DNA of 57,338 nt from Pirellulales bacterium (GCA_035499655.1 DATJYL010000048.1:1-57338); one strand, 5' to 3'; numbered from the stretch's first letter, positions 17,393 through 26,831 are shown. Numbers and translations: made by a program. Notes: generated by a model from the sequence alone, not told the origin.

Positions 17393-17680
17393 ATGAACGT
17401 GGTGCCAGTGGGGAATCATGTCGTAATTAAGCGTATGGAGGGAGAGAAAAAAACAGCCGGCGGCATTGTCCTGCCAGATAGCGCCCAGCAAAAGCCGCAG
17501 CAGGGGCGCGTGCTTTCGGTCGGCGACGGCCGGCGACGCAAAGACGGCGCCCGCCTGCAAAGCCAGGTTCAAGAAGGCGATCGAGTGCTGTTTTCGACGT
17601 ATTCGGGCATGGAAGTGGAAGTCGACGGCGAAAAATTGCTGATTATGACCGAAGACGATATTTTGGCGGTGATCGATTAG
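17393..17680 (+). CDS. groES: GroES co-chaperonin paralogue (orphan copy)
   Basis: This Hsp10 protein of 95 residues has GNHVVIKRMEGEKKTAGGIV at the N-terminus (the mobile loop follows the GGI region), GRVLSVGDGRR, GDRVLFSTYSG and the canonical C-terminus EDDILAVID. The start at ATG 17393 has GCGGAGG at 17377-17383; an upstream start in the same frame lacks homology. No groEL is adjacent; the window's groEL sits 5 kb away next to a second groES. Multiple GroES copies are known in Planctomycetota. Confidence 0.93.
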   Translation: MNVVPVGNHVVIKRMEGEKKTAGGIVLPDSAQQKPQQGRVLSVGDGRRRKDGARLQSQVQEGDRVLFSTYSGMEVEVDGEKLLIMTEDDILAVID

Positions 17681-17725
17681 CCAAGCCAGTGGCTGAGCGA
17701 TGATCGACTCTCCTGCAGCGTGTTG

Positions 17726-17731
17726 TATAAT
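17726..17731 (+). promoter_or_regulatory. Possible -10 box before the squalene-cyclase-like gene
   Basis: TATAAT lies about 78 bases before ATG 17809. No good TTGACA-type box is found at 16-18 bases upstream, so this is only a weak promoter candidate. Confidence 0.3.
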
Positions 17732-17808
17732 TAAGCATCTAACCAATCGCCGCCCAGCGATGTGCGAAACGCGGCCGAACTGCCTGTGTTCTTTCCTGGG
17801 AGGTGGAT

Positions 17809-18993
17809 ATGCGCATCTCGCGAAAGCATTTTCTGGCGTCTGTTGGCTGCATTGTCTTGGTTTCGGGTTTCTCGTTTTCTTATCCCGCGGCGGTCTTGGC
17901 GGCAGATAGTGCTCCGGCCACAACGGACCAAAAGGGGGCGGCTCCTGTCCAATTCGACCCGCAGCTTTATCAAACCACGGTCGATCGGGGCGTCGATTAC
18001 TTGCTGAAGAAGGGCGAGGCCGACGACGGCTCCTACAGCGCCCAAATTAGCCCGGCGGTAACCGCCATCTGCGTCGACGCGCTCTTGCGCAGCGGCCGTT
18101 CGCCGGATGATCCAGCCATTGCCAAAAGTTTGAAGTATTTGGAAGGCTTCGTGCAGCCGGATGGCGGCATCTACCGGCCGGACTCGGCCATTCAGAATTA
18201 CGAAACCAGCATTTCCATCATGTGCTTTGCCGAAGCGAACAAAGACGGCCGCTACAAAGACTTGATTAAAGCCGCTGAAAATTATGTGAAAAGCATCCAA
18301 TGGGGCGCCGACGGGAAAACCGACGATTCGGCCCTGCAATACGGCGGCGCCGGTTACGGCCGCACGAAAACTCGGCCCGATTTGTCCAATACCAGTTTCT
18401 TGCTCGATGCGCTGCAAGCCGCCGGCGCGGAAGCCAACGACGAAGCAGTGCAACGCGCGCTCGTGTTTGTGTCGCGCTGCCAAAATTTGGAAAACAAATA
18501 CAACACGACGCCGTTTGCAGGCAAAATCAACGACGGCGGTTTTTATTACACGCCGTGTGATGACGGGCAAAGCCCCGCCGGAAAAACCGAAGACGGCGGC
18601 TTGCGCAGCTACGGCTCGATGACCTACGCCGGGCTGAAAAGCATGATCTTCGCCGGACTCACGCCGGAAGACGAACGCGTCAAAGCCGCCCTCGACTGGG
18701 TGAAAAAACATTACGATTTATCGCGCAACCCGGGCATGGACCAAAAGGGCTTGTACTACTATTACCACACTATGGCCAAGGCGCTCAGCGAATTGAAAAG
18801 CGACACCTTCACCGACGACAAAGGCGTAGCGCATGCGTGGAAGGCCGAATTGCTGCAGGAATTGGCCAAGCGGCAGCAAGACACCGGCGCGTGGGTGAAC
18901 AGCGCCAACCGTTTTGACGAAGGCGACCGGAATTTGGTGACCAGCTATGCGCTGTTGTCCCTCAGTTACTGCAAGCCGGCCGGTGCCAAGTAA
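17809..18993 (+). CDS. Exported squalene-cyclase/prenyltransferase-repeat protein
   Basis: ATG 17809 is preferred over GTG 17803 because GGGAGG (17798-17803) is then five bases upstream. A signal peptide is visible (FLASVGCIVLVSGFSFSYPAA, cleaved near AVLAADS). The mature protein, about 360 residues, carries alpha/alpha-toroid repeats: YQTTVDRGVDYLLKKGEADD, DPAIAKSLKYLEGFVQPDGG and QQDTGAWVNSANRFDEGDRN. Squalene cyclase and related terpenoid enzymes share these repeats, but the cyclase catalytic DxDD motif is not evident. A secreted binding or structural role is as likely as catalysis. Confidence 0.8.
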   Translation: MRISRKHFLASVGCIVLVSGFSFSYPAAVLAADSAPATTDQKGAAPVQFDPQLYQTTVDRGVDYLLKKGEADDGSYSAQISPAVTAICVDALLRSGRSPDDPAIAKSLKYLEGFVQPDGGIYRPDSAIQNYETSISIMCFAEANKDGRYKDLIKAAENYVKSIQWGADGKTDDSALQYGGAGYGRTKTRPDLSNTSFLLDALQAAGAEANDEAVQRALVFVSRCQNLENKYNTTPFAGKINDGGFYYTPCDDGQSPAGKTEDGGLRSYGSMTYAGLKSMIFAGLTPEDERVKAALDWVKKHYDLSRNPGMDQKGLYYYYHTMAKALSELKSDTFTDDKGVAHAWKAELLQELAKRQQDTGAWVNSANRFDEGDRNLVTSYALLSLSYCKPAGAK

Positions 18994-19030
18994 ATGGTGC
19001 CCACTGCGTAAATGATTCAGCCACACGGCA

Positions 19031-19060
19031 GCCCGGGGAGTAAATTCCTCGGGCTTTTTT
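19031..19060 (+). terminator. Rho-independent terminator after the squalene-cyclase-like gene
   Basis: The stem GCCCGGGGA pairs with TTCCTCGGGC (one mismatch) around GTAAA and is followed by TTTTTT. It lies about 37 bases after the stop codon at 18993 and before the methyltransferase gene. Confidence 0.85.
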
Positions 19061-19103
19061 CATGCCGTCGTTTTTTTAAAGCGCTAAGCGTTACAATAAA
19101 ACC

Positions 19104-20258
19104 ATGTCGCCGCCAAACTTTATTTTCGTCACCTGCCAATGCGGCGCGGAAGCCGCCGTGAAAGCGGAAATCGCCCGTAAGTGGCCGGCCTTTCGGTTCG
19201 CATTCTCTCGGCCCGGTTTTCTCACGTTCAAAATCCCGCCGGGCGCGGCGCTGGCCGACGATTTTGATTTGCACAGCGCCTTCGCCCGGGCCTATGGTTT
19301 TTCGTTAGGCAAAGCGGATGGCGAGACCCTCGACGAACGCGCTCGCCAGGTGTGGCAGTTGGCCGCCGAGCGCGAGTTTGAAGTGCTGCACGTTTGGCAG
19401 CGCGATTTGCACGAGCCGGGCTATCGCGGTTACGAACCGGGTTTGACCGAAGCCGCCACGCAGGCCGATTCCGCAATTCGCGCGCAGGGCGCTGAGCGAT
19501 CGGCGCAGGAATTGTCGACGCCCGGTGAAAAATTAACGCCTCCATCCGCTAGCGGTTTAGCAAGCGCCTCGAGCGGTTTAGCGGTCGTCGTTAAAAAGGC
19601 GCGGCATTATGAGCCGCCGAACTCCGCGCGCGCCACTCAGCTCGTGCTCGATTGCGTCATCGTCGAACCCAATCAATGGTGGATCGGTTATCATCGGGCG
19701 AGTTCCATTTGCTCGCGCTGGCCCGGCGGAATGTTTCCGCTGGAATTGCCCGCCGATGCGGTTTCGCGGGCATATTTGAAAATGGAAGAAGCGCTGGCCT
19801 GGTCGCGCATGCCGCTGAAAGCCGGCGACGTGTGGGCGGAAATTGGCAGCGCGCCCGGCGGAGCCAGTCAGGCGCTGCTACGCCACAGCCTGAAAGTGAT
19901 CGGCATCGATCCGGCCGACATGGACCAGCACGTGCTGGCAAATCCCCATTTCACGCATTGGAAAAAACGGGGCGCCGACATCCGCCGCCGCGAATTTCGC
20001 AAAGTGAAATATTTGGCCGCCGACATCAACGTCGCGCCGGCATACACGCTTGATACCGTCGAAGCCATTGTCACGCACCCGGAAGTCAAAATTCAGGGGC
20101 TACTGTTGACGCTGAAGCTGCTCGATTGGAAATTGGCCGAACAACTTCCGGAATTTCTCGACCGAATTCGCTCCTGGGGCTACAGCCACGTCCGCGCCCG
20201 CCAACTGCACCACAACCGGCAGGAAGTGTGCGTGGCGGCGCGGCGAAAGGAAAAGTAG
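19104..20258 (+). CDS. RlmM-like SAM-dependent rRNA 2'-O-methyltransferase
   Basis: This protein of 384 residues has an N-terminal THUMP-like region (FIFVTCQCGAEAAVKAEI) and a C-terminal FtsJ/RrmJ-type domain. The SAM motif is WAEIGSAPGGASQALL, followed by VIGIDPADMD. Late segments ICSRWPGGMFPLELP and ALAWSRMPLKAGD resemble RlmM, which methylates 23S rRNA C2498 (E. coli numbering). The exact target is not certain from sequence. The last about 15 codons (AARRKEK stop) are duplicated about 169 bases downstream within a REP cluster. Confidence 0.85.
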   Translation: MSPPNFIFVTCQCGAEAAVKAEIARKWPAFRFAFSRPGFLTFKIPPGAALADDFDLHSAFARAYGFSLGKADGETLDERARQVWQLAAEREFEVLHVWQRDLHEPGYRGYEPGLTEAATQADSAIRAQGAERSAQELSTPGEKLTPPSASGLASASSGLAVVVKKARHYEPPNSARATQLVLDCVIVEPNQWWIGYHRASSICSRWPGGMFPLELPADAVSRAYLKMEEALAWSRMPLKAGDVWAEIGSAPGGASQALLRHSLKVIGIDPADMDQHVLANPHFTHWKKRGADIRRREFRKVKYLAADINVAPAYTLDTVEAIVTHPEVKIQGLLLTLKLLDWKLAEQLPEFLDRIRSWGYSHVRARQLHHNRQEVCVAARRKEK

Positions 20259-20492
20259 CTGGCGCGGCCACCGTCCCAGCCGACGGCTTTGCCGTCGAAC
20301 GAATTACAAAAAAACATAACCATTTCAACACCAAGCCGACGGCTCTGCCGTCGCATACCGATGACCAAGTCGTCGGTGCCATAACCGCCAGAAAGTTTGC
20401 CTGGCGGCGCGGCGAAAAGAAAAGTAGTTGGCGCGGCCACCGCCCAAGCCGACGGCTTTGCCGTCGCATACCGACGACCAACTCGTCGGCCT
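20214..20492. repeat. REP cluster with a duplicated gene end
   Basis: Three REP-like hairpins are present (20276-20301, about 20329-20378, about 20442-20492) of the same family as around the RAYT gene, including the A-rich spacer ACAAAAAAACATAACC. The last about 45 bases of the upstream methyltransferase gene plus about 25 bases after it (20214-20283) recur at about 20382-20452 with roughly ten differences. The two stop codons (20256-20258 and 20425-20427) are 169 bases apart, so this is a diverged tandem duplication containing REPs. Confidence 0.85.
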
Positions 20493-20496
20493 GAAC

Positions 20497-21279
20497 TCAC
20501 CAATCCGCCGGTGGATGCAGCGTGCCGCTGGTGATTTCACGGCGGCCTGCTGTCGTATCCAACAGCAGTGCGCCATCGGGCGCAATCCCAGCGCAGCGGC
20601 CGGTGATGGTTTGTTCTCCCTGATAAACCGTCAGCATTTTGCCGCGCTGCAGGCACAGCATATCGAATCGCTGGCCGAGAATTTCCAGCGGCTGGCCCAG
20701 TTGCACGAGCGCGGCTTCCATGTTTTCCAAAATGGCCAGCAGCAATTCCGTGTGATCGTGCGTGCGGCCGGTGAGATCGCGCAGCGTGGCGATAGCATTC
20801 CGCAACGGCGGCGGCGCATCCGTGGCCGTGTTGTTGCTGTTCAGGCCAACGCCAATGATGTGGTACCCAGCCGGCAGCACTTCGACCAAAATGCCCGCCA
20901 GCTTTTTGCCGCCGACAAAAACATCGTTGGGCCAGTGCAGACCCAGCGGTTGTTCCGCCAGCCGCGGAGCCAGCGCATCGATCAAGGCCACACCGACGGC
21001 CAGCGACAGCCGAGGCACCATGCGGCGCTCGAAACCGAACTGTTGCGGATCAACCAGCAGGCTAAACGCCAAGCTACCCTCACCCGTCCACCAGCGATTG
21101 CTGGCCCGGCCGCGGCCCGCGGTTTGAGTTTCGGCCACAACCAGCGCCGGCAGCGCGATTCGGCCGGCGGCAGCCTCGTCGGCCAAAGCCCGGGCGCGCG
21201 TTTGCGTGCTATCCAGCTCCGGATGATGCTCGGCGTGCGCCAGAAACGTGCTGCTCAGAAGTGCTTGGGTATCAATCAT
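20497..21279 (-). CDS. birA: Biotin--[acetyl-CoA-carboxylase] ligase BirA
   Basis: This protein of 260 residues attaches biotin to BCCP-type carrier proteins. LDSTQTRARALADEAAAG is the N-terminal catalytic-domain motif, AETQTAGRGRASNRWWT is the biotinyl-AMP loop (GRGR), and LHWPNDVFVGGKKLAGILVE and GVGLNSNN follow. The C-terminal capping domain is present (TVYQGEQTITGRCAGIAPDG). There is no N-terminal winged helix, so this is a ligase-only (type I) BirA without repressor function. It converges on the RlmM-like gene across the REP cluster. Confidence 0.95.
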   Translation of the reverse strand: MIDTQALLSSTFLAHAEHHPELDSTQTRARALADEAAAGRIALPALVVAETQTAGRGRASNRWWTGEGSLAFSLLVDPQQFGFERRMVPRLSLAVGVALIDALAPRLAEQPLGLHWPNDVFVGGKKLAGILVEVLPAGYHIIGVGLNSNNTATDAPPPLRNAIATLRDLTGRTHDHTELLLAILENMEAALVQLGQPLEILGQRFDMLCLQRGKMLTVYQGEQTITGRCAGIAPDGALLLDTTAGRREITSGTLHPPADW

Positions 21280-21349
21280 GTTGTTTCTCGACGCGCGGCC
21301 CTCTCAATCTAAAGTCCCCAGCCGAATTTAAGCCACAACTGGCCCAATT

Positions 21350-21429
21350 GGTGGTGGGACAATTTGAACACAGCCCGACTATGTCAGTCGGGAAAAGCGG
21401 CTGTCAGAATTTCAAATTGTCCCACAACT
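21350..21429 (+). mobile_element. MITE-like palindromic element, copy 2
   Basis: The core 21355-21424 is a perfect 14-bp inverted pair (TGGGACAATTTGAA/TTCAAATTGTCCCA) around CCCGACTATGTCAGTCGGG. It differs from copies 1 and 3 at only a few positions. The 80-bp unit is flanked by GGCCCAATT at 21341-21349 and 21430-21438. The direct repeat extends leftward to 17 bp (CCACAACTGGCCCAATT) because the right element end also reads CCACAACT. Confidence 0.8.
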
Positions 21430-21439
21430 GGCCCAATTC

Positions 21440-21849
21440 CACGGCTTGAAGTCGTCGCGGTTCATTTGCGATAATGCCCAGTTCACCCGCACAGCCAAAG
21501 TTTGTGCTGCCAACGCGCCGCATCCCAAATTGGTTCGCAGCAGCCAATATGGCAGCCCTGCGGGTTCCCAGTCAAAGCCCTGGCCATGCTTACATATCGC
21601 TTTCAAATCATTGCCGTCCAATTACTTATGCCGCAAATTCAGTTTATGGCGCGCCGCTTGCATTTTACCGGGCCGACTGGCCGGTTCCCTGCGCCGATTG
21701 GCAGGTTCCCCAGGTCGTCGGCCGATCGTCGCCGCATCGAGCATGCTTCTACGGTTGCCTGCGGTTTTCGGCCGTTTTTCCACCGGTTTTCGACCGTTTT
21801 TCACCGTTTTTACCGTTTTTCATCCAACGATAACTCTGGGAGTTAGGCA
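21440..21849 (+). other. Leader region upstream of groES-groEL
   Basis: About 410 bases with open frames but no recognisable protein. Bases about 21770-21825 contain repeated CCGTTTTT/CCGGTTTT words (five in about 55 bases). No CIRCE operator (TTAGCACTC-N9-GAGTGCTAA) was seen, and no clear sigma-32-type promoter. GGGAG at 21838-21842 precedes the groES ATG. Confidence 0.5.
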
Positions 21850-22173
21850 ATGAGTGCGACGGCAACTAAATCCAAACCCAAAACCTCGAGCAAGACACGT
21901 CTGCAACCCTTGGGCGACCGCGTAGTCGTGGAACGTGACGAATCGGAAACACGCACCTCCGGCGGCATTTTGCTCCCCGACACCGCCAAGAACAAGCCGG
22001 CCCGGGGAACGGTCATTAGCGTCGGCGACGGCAAGCTCACCGACGACGGCAAACGCAAGCCGCTGCAAGTCAAACCGGGCGACCGCGTGCTGTTCACCAG
22101 TTACGCTGGCGAACAATTCAAAGTCGGCGACAACGAACTGCTGCTCATGCACGAAGAAGCATTCTGGCGGTGA
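21850..22173 (+). CDS. groES: GroES co-chaperonin of the groESL pair, with C-terminal frameshift
   Basis: This product of 107 residues has a Ser/Thr/Lys-rich N-terminal extension of about 15 residues, then LQPLGDRVVVERDESETRTS, GGILLPDTAKNKPARGTV, SVGDGK and GDRVLFTSYAGEQFKVGD. It ends LLLMHEEAFWR rather than the family-typical E-[DS]-ILAVIE. Shifting the frame by one base at about 22159 reads ATT CTG GCG GTG ATC GAA GGC TGA, that is ILAVIEG, ending at 22184. One base, most simply an A after GAAGAAG, therefore appears to be missing. groEL follows after 157 bases. GroES caps the GroEL folding chamber, and its C-terminal strand supports the heptamer interface. Confidence 0.92.
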   Translation: MSATATKSKPKTSSKTRLQPLGDRVVVERDESETRTSGGILLPDTAKNKPARGTVISVGDGKLTDDGKRKPLQVKPGDRVLFTSYAGEQFKVGDNELLLMHEEAFWR

Positions 22174-22192
22174 TCGAAGGCTGAAATCTATT

Positions 22193-22281
22193 GAACCGCA
22201 GAGGCGCGGAGATGCTGAGAAAACAGGAAGATAAAATTGGCAAGTCTTTCTCCTCTCCGCGACTCAGCGTCTCTGCGGTTC
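22193..22281. repeat. Empty inverted repeat between groES and groEL
   Basis: Bases 22193-22220 (GAACCGCAGAGGCGCGGAG, then ATGCTGAGA) and 22254-22281 are imperfect reverse complements with about five mismatches. They are built from GACGCTGAG-like words and separated by 33 bases. It resembles the purine-rich arms that flank the S23 and GxxExxY genes, but has no gene inside. It could fold in the groESL transcript. Confidence 0.75.
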
Positions 22282-22309
22282 TCCCAATGCGAAAAAATCA
22301 AACTCATAA

Positions 22310-23959
<1,650 letters not shown>

Positions 23960-23960
23960 T

Positions 23961-23991
23961 GAGGGCGCAGGGAGTAGGATTCAGGGCGCAG
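23961..23991 (+). repeat. Purine-rich repeat directly after the groEL stop
   Basis: Directly after TAAT it reads GAGGGCGCAGGGAGTAGGAT, then TCAGGGCGCAG. The 29 bases starting at GGGCGCAGG differ at only a few positions from the reverse complement of 27230-27258, which lies directly after the ispD stop. Confidence 0.8.
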
Positions 23992-24041
23992 CTCATAAAG
24001 CCGCGACCGCTGGTCGCGCTTGTTATCTGGGAAAATTATTT

Positions 24042-24073
24042 AGCCCCCGGCGAAAACGCCGGGGGCTTTTTTT
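24042..24073 (+). terminator. Strong rho-independent terminator after groEL
   Basis: AGCCCCCGGCG and CGCCGGGGGCT form a perfect stem around AAAA, followed by a run of seven T. A smaller hairpin (CGCGACCGCTGGTCGCG, 24003-24019) precedes it. Confidence 0.95.
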
Positions 24074-24211
24074 GCGTGCCGATTACTGGCCGCGTAGCGA
24101 AAATGCTTGCCTTTGGCGAAGAATTTGACCAGACTAACGAGGCGGTGCAACGGCCGCTGCGGGCCAGCGCGATCGCAAACTCCGGAAATCGGCACAGTAG
24201 GAGCTACGGGC

Positions 24212-25390
24212 ATGGCAAAGAGGAAGAGACGGGGGCAACATCCGGCAGTTCGCACGGCGCGAAAGTGGCCCGGGTTTGCGCATGCCGTTGGGGCAGTGCT
24301 GGCCGGCGCGTTATTCCTGGCGGGCGTGGTGGAGGCGGCCATCACCGGCACCGTGACCGCCCACGATCCGTCGCCGGTTGTCGCCGACGGGAGCATGTTC
24401 TACTATTACGCCACGGGCAGCAGCACCGGATTGATCACGCGGTCGTCGTCGAACTTAAGTGCCTGGCAACGCGGTCCGACGATTTTTTCCACGCCGCCCT
24501 CGTGGGTCACGACCGATGTGCCCAATTACGGCGGCAACTTGTGGGCGCCCGATATTGAATACTTCGACGGGCAATATCATTTGTATTATGCGGCGTCTTC
24601 GTTCGGTAGCCAGGTGTCGGCAATCGGCATGGCCACCTCGCCCACGTTGAACACGTCGTCGCCAAGTTTCGGTTGGGTCGATCAGGGTGCGGTGATTCAA
24701 TCGACCACGGGCAGCCTATATAACGCCATCGACCCGTCTGTTTTTCTGGATACGAACGGATCGCTGTGGATGTCGTTCGGTTCGTTCTGGCAGGGAATTT
24801 ATTTGACGCAGTTGAATCCGACGACCGGGCAGTTGCTGAATCCGTCGACGCCGCCGACCCGCATTGCTCGGAAAGACACGGGGACCGACGCCATTGAGGC
24901 GTCGTATTTATACAAGCGCGGCAACTACTATTACTTGTTCGTCAATTGGAACGACTGCTGCCAAGGGGTGAACAGCACTTACGAAGTGCGCGTCGGCCGC
25001 AGCACCAGCATTAACGGGCCATTTTTGGATAAGAACGGCGTGGCGTTGACCGACGGGGGTGGAACACTGTTTTTAGACGACGCCGGGGCAATTCTGGGCA
25101 ATAGCGCGATCATTGGGCCCGGACAAATCGGCATATTTTCCGACGCTGGGGTCGATTACTACTCGTTCCATTATTACGACGGCAACAATAACGGAACGGC
25201 CAAGTTCGATTTGCTGCCGTTGTATTGGACCGGTGACAACTGGCCTTCGGCGGTGCCGGTTCCTGAGCCTGCTTCATGGGGATTAGCGGTGATTGCCGCA
25301 GTTGGCGGCTTCCTGCTGTGCATGTTGATTCCCCTGGCCACGGCGCGGCGAAAGTTAAATCGCGTCAAACGGCTGCAACAGGTTGCTTAA
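24212..25390 (+). CDS. Secreted GH43 family arabinanase-like glycosidase with PEP-CTERM anchor
   Basis: ATG 24212 has AGGAG at about 24200. An Arg/Lys-rich N-terminus precedes a signal helix (HAVGAVLAGALFLAGVVEAA). The five-bladed propeller residues of GH43 endo-1,5-alpha-L-arabinanases are visible: Asp in TAHDPSPVV (about residue 52, general base), Asp in NAIDPSVFLD (about 174) and Glu in DAIEASYLYK (about 229, general acid). VNWNDCCQGVNSTYEVRVGR is typical of the arabinanase subgroup. The C-terminus VPVPEPASWGLAVIAAVGGF followed by ARRKLNR is a PEP-CTERM sorting signal. The polysaccharide specificity is inferred. Confidence 0.9.
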   Translation: MAKRKRRGQHPAVRTARKWPGFAHAVGAVLAGALFLAGVVEAAITGTVTAHDPSPVVADGSMFYYYATGSSTGLITRSSSNLSAWQRGPTIFSTPPSWVTTDVPNYGGNLWAPDIEYFDGQYHLYYAASSFGSQVSAIGMATSPTLNTSSPSFGWVDQGAVIQSTTGSLYNAIDPSVFLDTNGSLWMSFGSFWQGIYLTQLNPTTGQLLNPSTPPTRIARKDTGTDAIEASYLYKRGNYYYLFVNWNDCCQGVNSTYEVRVGRSTSINGPFLDKNGVALTDGGGTLFLDDAGAILGNSAIIGPGQIGIFSDAGVDYYSFHYYDGNNNGTAKFDLLPLYWTGDNWPSAVPVPEPASWGLAVIAAVGGFLLCMLIPLATARRKLNRVKRLQQVA

Positions 25391-25441
25391 TTTTCGACGC
25401 CACTGTCGTGGCGTATCGTAGGTTTCCAATCGCGCCGCAAA

Positions 25442-26731
25442 CTATTCCACAAACCGCAGCAGGGCGTACGATTTTTTGCCGCTGCGGAGAACCATGACGG
25501 TTTCGCTGGCTAAATGTGCGGCGGTCAGCTTCGCTTCAAGTTCGCCGATGCGGCGGTTGTTGACGTAAGCGCCCCCTTGCTGGATGGTGCGGCGGGCGTC
25601 GCCTTTGCTTTTCGCCAGGCCGCTTTCGACCAGGGCTTCGACCAGCGGCAGGCCTTCGCCTGCCAGCCGGTTGCGCGGGAGTTCTCGGCTGGGCACATCA
25701 GCGAAAATTTCGCCCAGTTGTTTATCGTTCAACTGGCTGATTTCCGCGCCGAAGAAAATTTCGGTGGCGCGCTGGGCGGCAGTTAAGCCCGATTCGCCGT
25801 GAACCATGCGCGTAAGTTCCTCGGCCAGACGGCGCTGGCTTTCGCGCTGGCCGGGATTGGCGGTTCTGGCGGCATCGAGCGGTTCCACGTCGGCCTGCGA
25901 TAATTCGGTGAGAAAGCGCAGGCACTTGCCGGCATCGGCATCGTCGACGTTGATCCAGTATTGATAAAACTGGTACGGGCTGGTGCGCTGGGCAGATAGC
26001 CAGAGCGTGCCGCTTTCGGTCTTGCCCATTTTTCCCCCGTCGCTTTTCGTGAGCAGCGGGTTGGTGAGGCCGTACAGTTGCACGCCGTGCATGCGGCGGG
26101 CCAAGTCGATGCCGGCGGTGATGTTGCCCCATTGATCGCTGCCGCCGATTTGCATTTCGCAGCCGTGATTTTGGTAGAGATACACAAAATCGTAGGCTTG
26201 CAGCAACATGTAGCTGAATTCCGTGTAGCTGATGCCGCTGTCGCGCTCCAGGCGGCCTTTGACGGAATCTTTGGCGAGCATCACGTTCACGGGAAAATGC
26301 TTGCCGACATCGCGCAGGAATTCGAGATAGCTGAAACGGTTCATCCAATCGAAGTTATTCACGAGCAGGGCGGCGCTTTTGCTGGGGGAATCGAAATCGA
26401 GGAACCGCCGCATTTGCGCCGCCATACCATCGACATTTTTTTGCAGCGACTCTTTAGAGAGCAGATTGCGCTCCTCGCTTTTGCCACTGGGGTCGCCAAT
26501 CATGCCGGTCGCGCCGCCCACCACGGCAATGGGCTTGTGGCCGGCCTGCTGAAAACGCCGCAGCATGAGCAGCGGAATTAAATGGCCCACGTGCAAACTG
26601 TCGGCCGTGGGATCGAACCCGGCGTAAACCGCGCGGGGCTTTTCGTTCAGCCAGGCGGCCATTTGTGGCGCCGGCTCGGTCGTTTGATGGATGAGCCCGC
26701 GCCACGTGAGTTCGGTGATGATATCGATCAT
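25442..26731 (-). CDS. tyrS: Tyrosyl-tRNA synthetase
   Basis: This class Ic aminoacyl-tRNA synthetase of 429 residues has AGFDPTADSLHVGHLIPLLM (HIGH-type motif), GGATGMIGDPSGKSEER, GGSDQWGNITAGIDL and KMGKTESG in the KMSKS position. The C-terminal S4 RNA-binding domain reads ALVESGLAKSKGDARRTIQQ and then AYVNNRRI. The start at ATG 26731 is set by homology (MIDIITELTWRGLIHQ). The bases directly upstream on the coding strand are the purine/pyrimidine repeat CCCTGCCCCCTT, so no Shine-Dalgarno sequence is present. Confidence 0.96.
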   Translation of the reverse strand: MIDIITELTWRGLIHQTTEPAPQMAAWLNEKPRAVYAGFDPTADSLHVGHLIPLLMLRRFQQAGHKPIAVVGGATGMIGDPSGKSEERNLLSKESLQKNVDGMAAQMRRFLDFDSPSKSAALLVNNFDWMNRFSYLEFLRDVGKHFPVNVMLAKDSVKGRLERDSGISYTEFSYMLLQAYDFVYLYQNHGCEMQIGGSDQWGNITAGIDLARRMHGVQLYGLTNPLLTKSDGGKMGKTESGTLWLSAQRTSPYQFYQYWINVDDADAGKCLRFLTELSQADVEPLDAARTANPGQRESQRRLAEELTRMVHGESGLTAAQRATEIFFGAEISQLNDKQLGEIFADVPSRELPRNRLAGEGLPLVEALVESGLAKSKGDARRTIQQGGAYVNNRRIGELEAKLTAAHLASETVMVLRSGKKSYALLRFVE

Positions 26732-26733
26732 AA

Positions 26734-26766
26734 GGGGGCAGGGCGCAGGGGGCAGGGCGCAAGGGG
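26734..26766 (+). repeat. Purine-rich repeat between tyrS and S23 gene 2
   Basis: GGGGGCAGGGCGCAGGGGGC and then AGGGCGCAAGGGG begin 2 bases from the tyrS start codon. It is in inverted orientation to 27230-27258, so the two arms enclose S23 gene 2. A partial further unit GGCGCAGGGGGTAG lies near 26799. Confidence 0.8.
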
Positions 26767-26831
26767 AAAAGCACAGCGGAAAGAGTGCACGACGCACGGC
26801 GCAGGGGGTAGAAAGGTAAGGCTTAGCACGG

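Noticed and set aside
17719-17735. Full sigma-70 promoter before the squalene-cyclase-like gene
   Set aside because: TATAAT is present, but no acceptable -35 box lies 15-19 bases upstream, so only a weak -10 candidate is listed.
21280-21849. CIRCE/HrcA operator upstream of groESL
   Set aside because: No TTAGCACTC-N9-GAGTGCTAA or close variant was found.
21446-21853. Open frames of 114-135 codons upstream of groES
   Set aside because: Three overlapping frames are open together, with Phe/Arg/Pro-rich nonsense translations driven by the CCGTTTTT words; no ribosome site or family.
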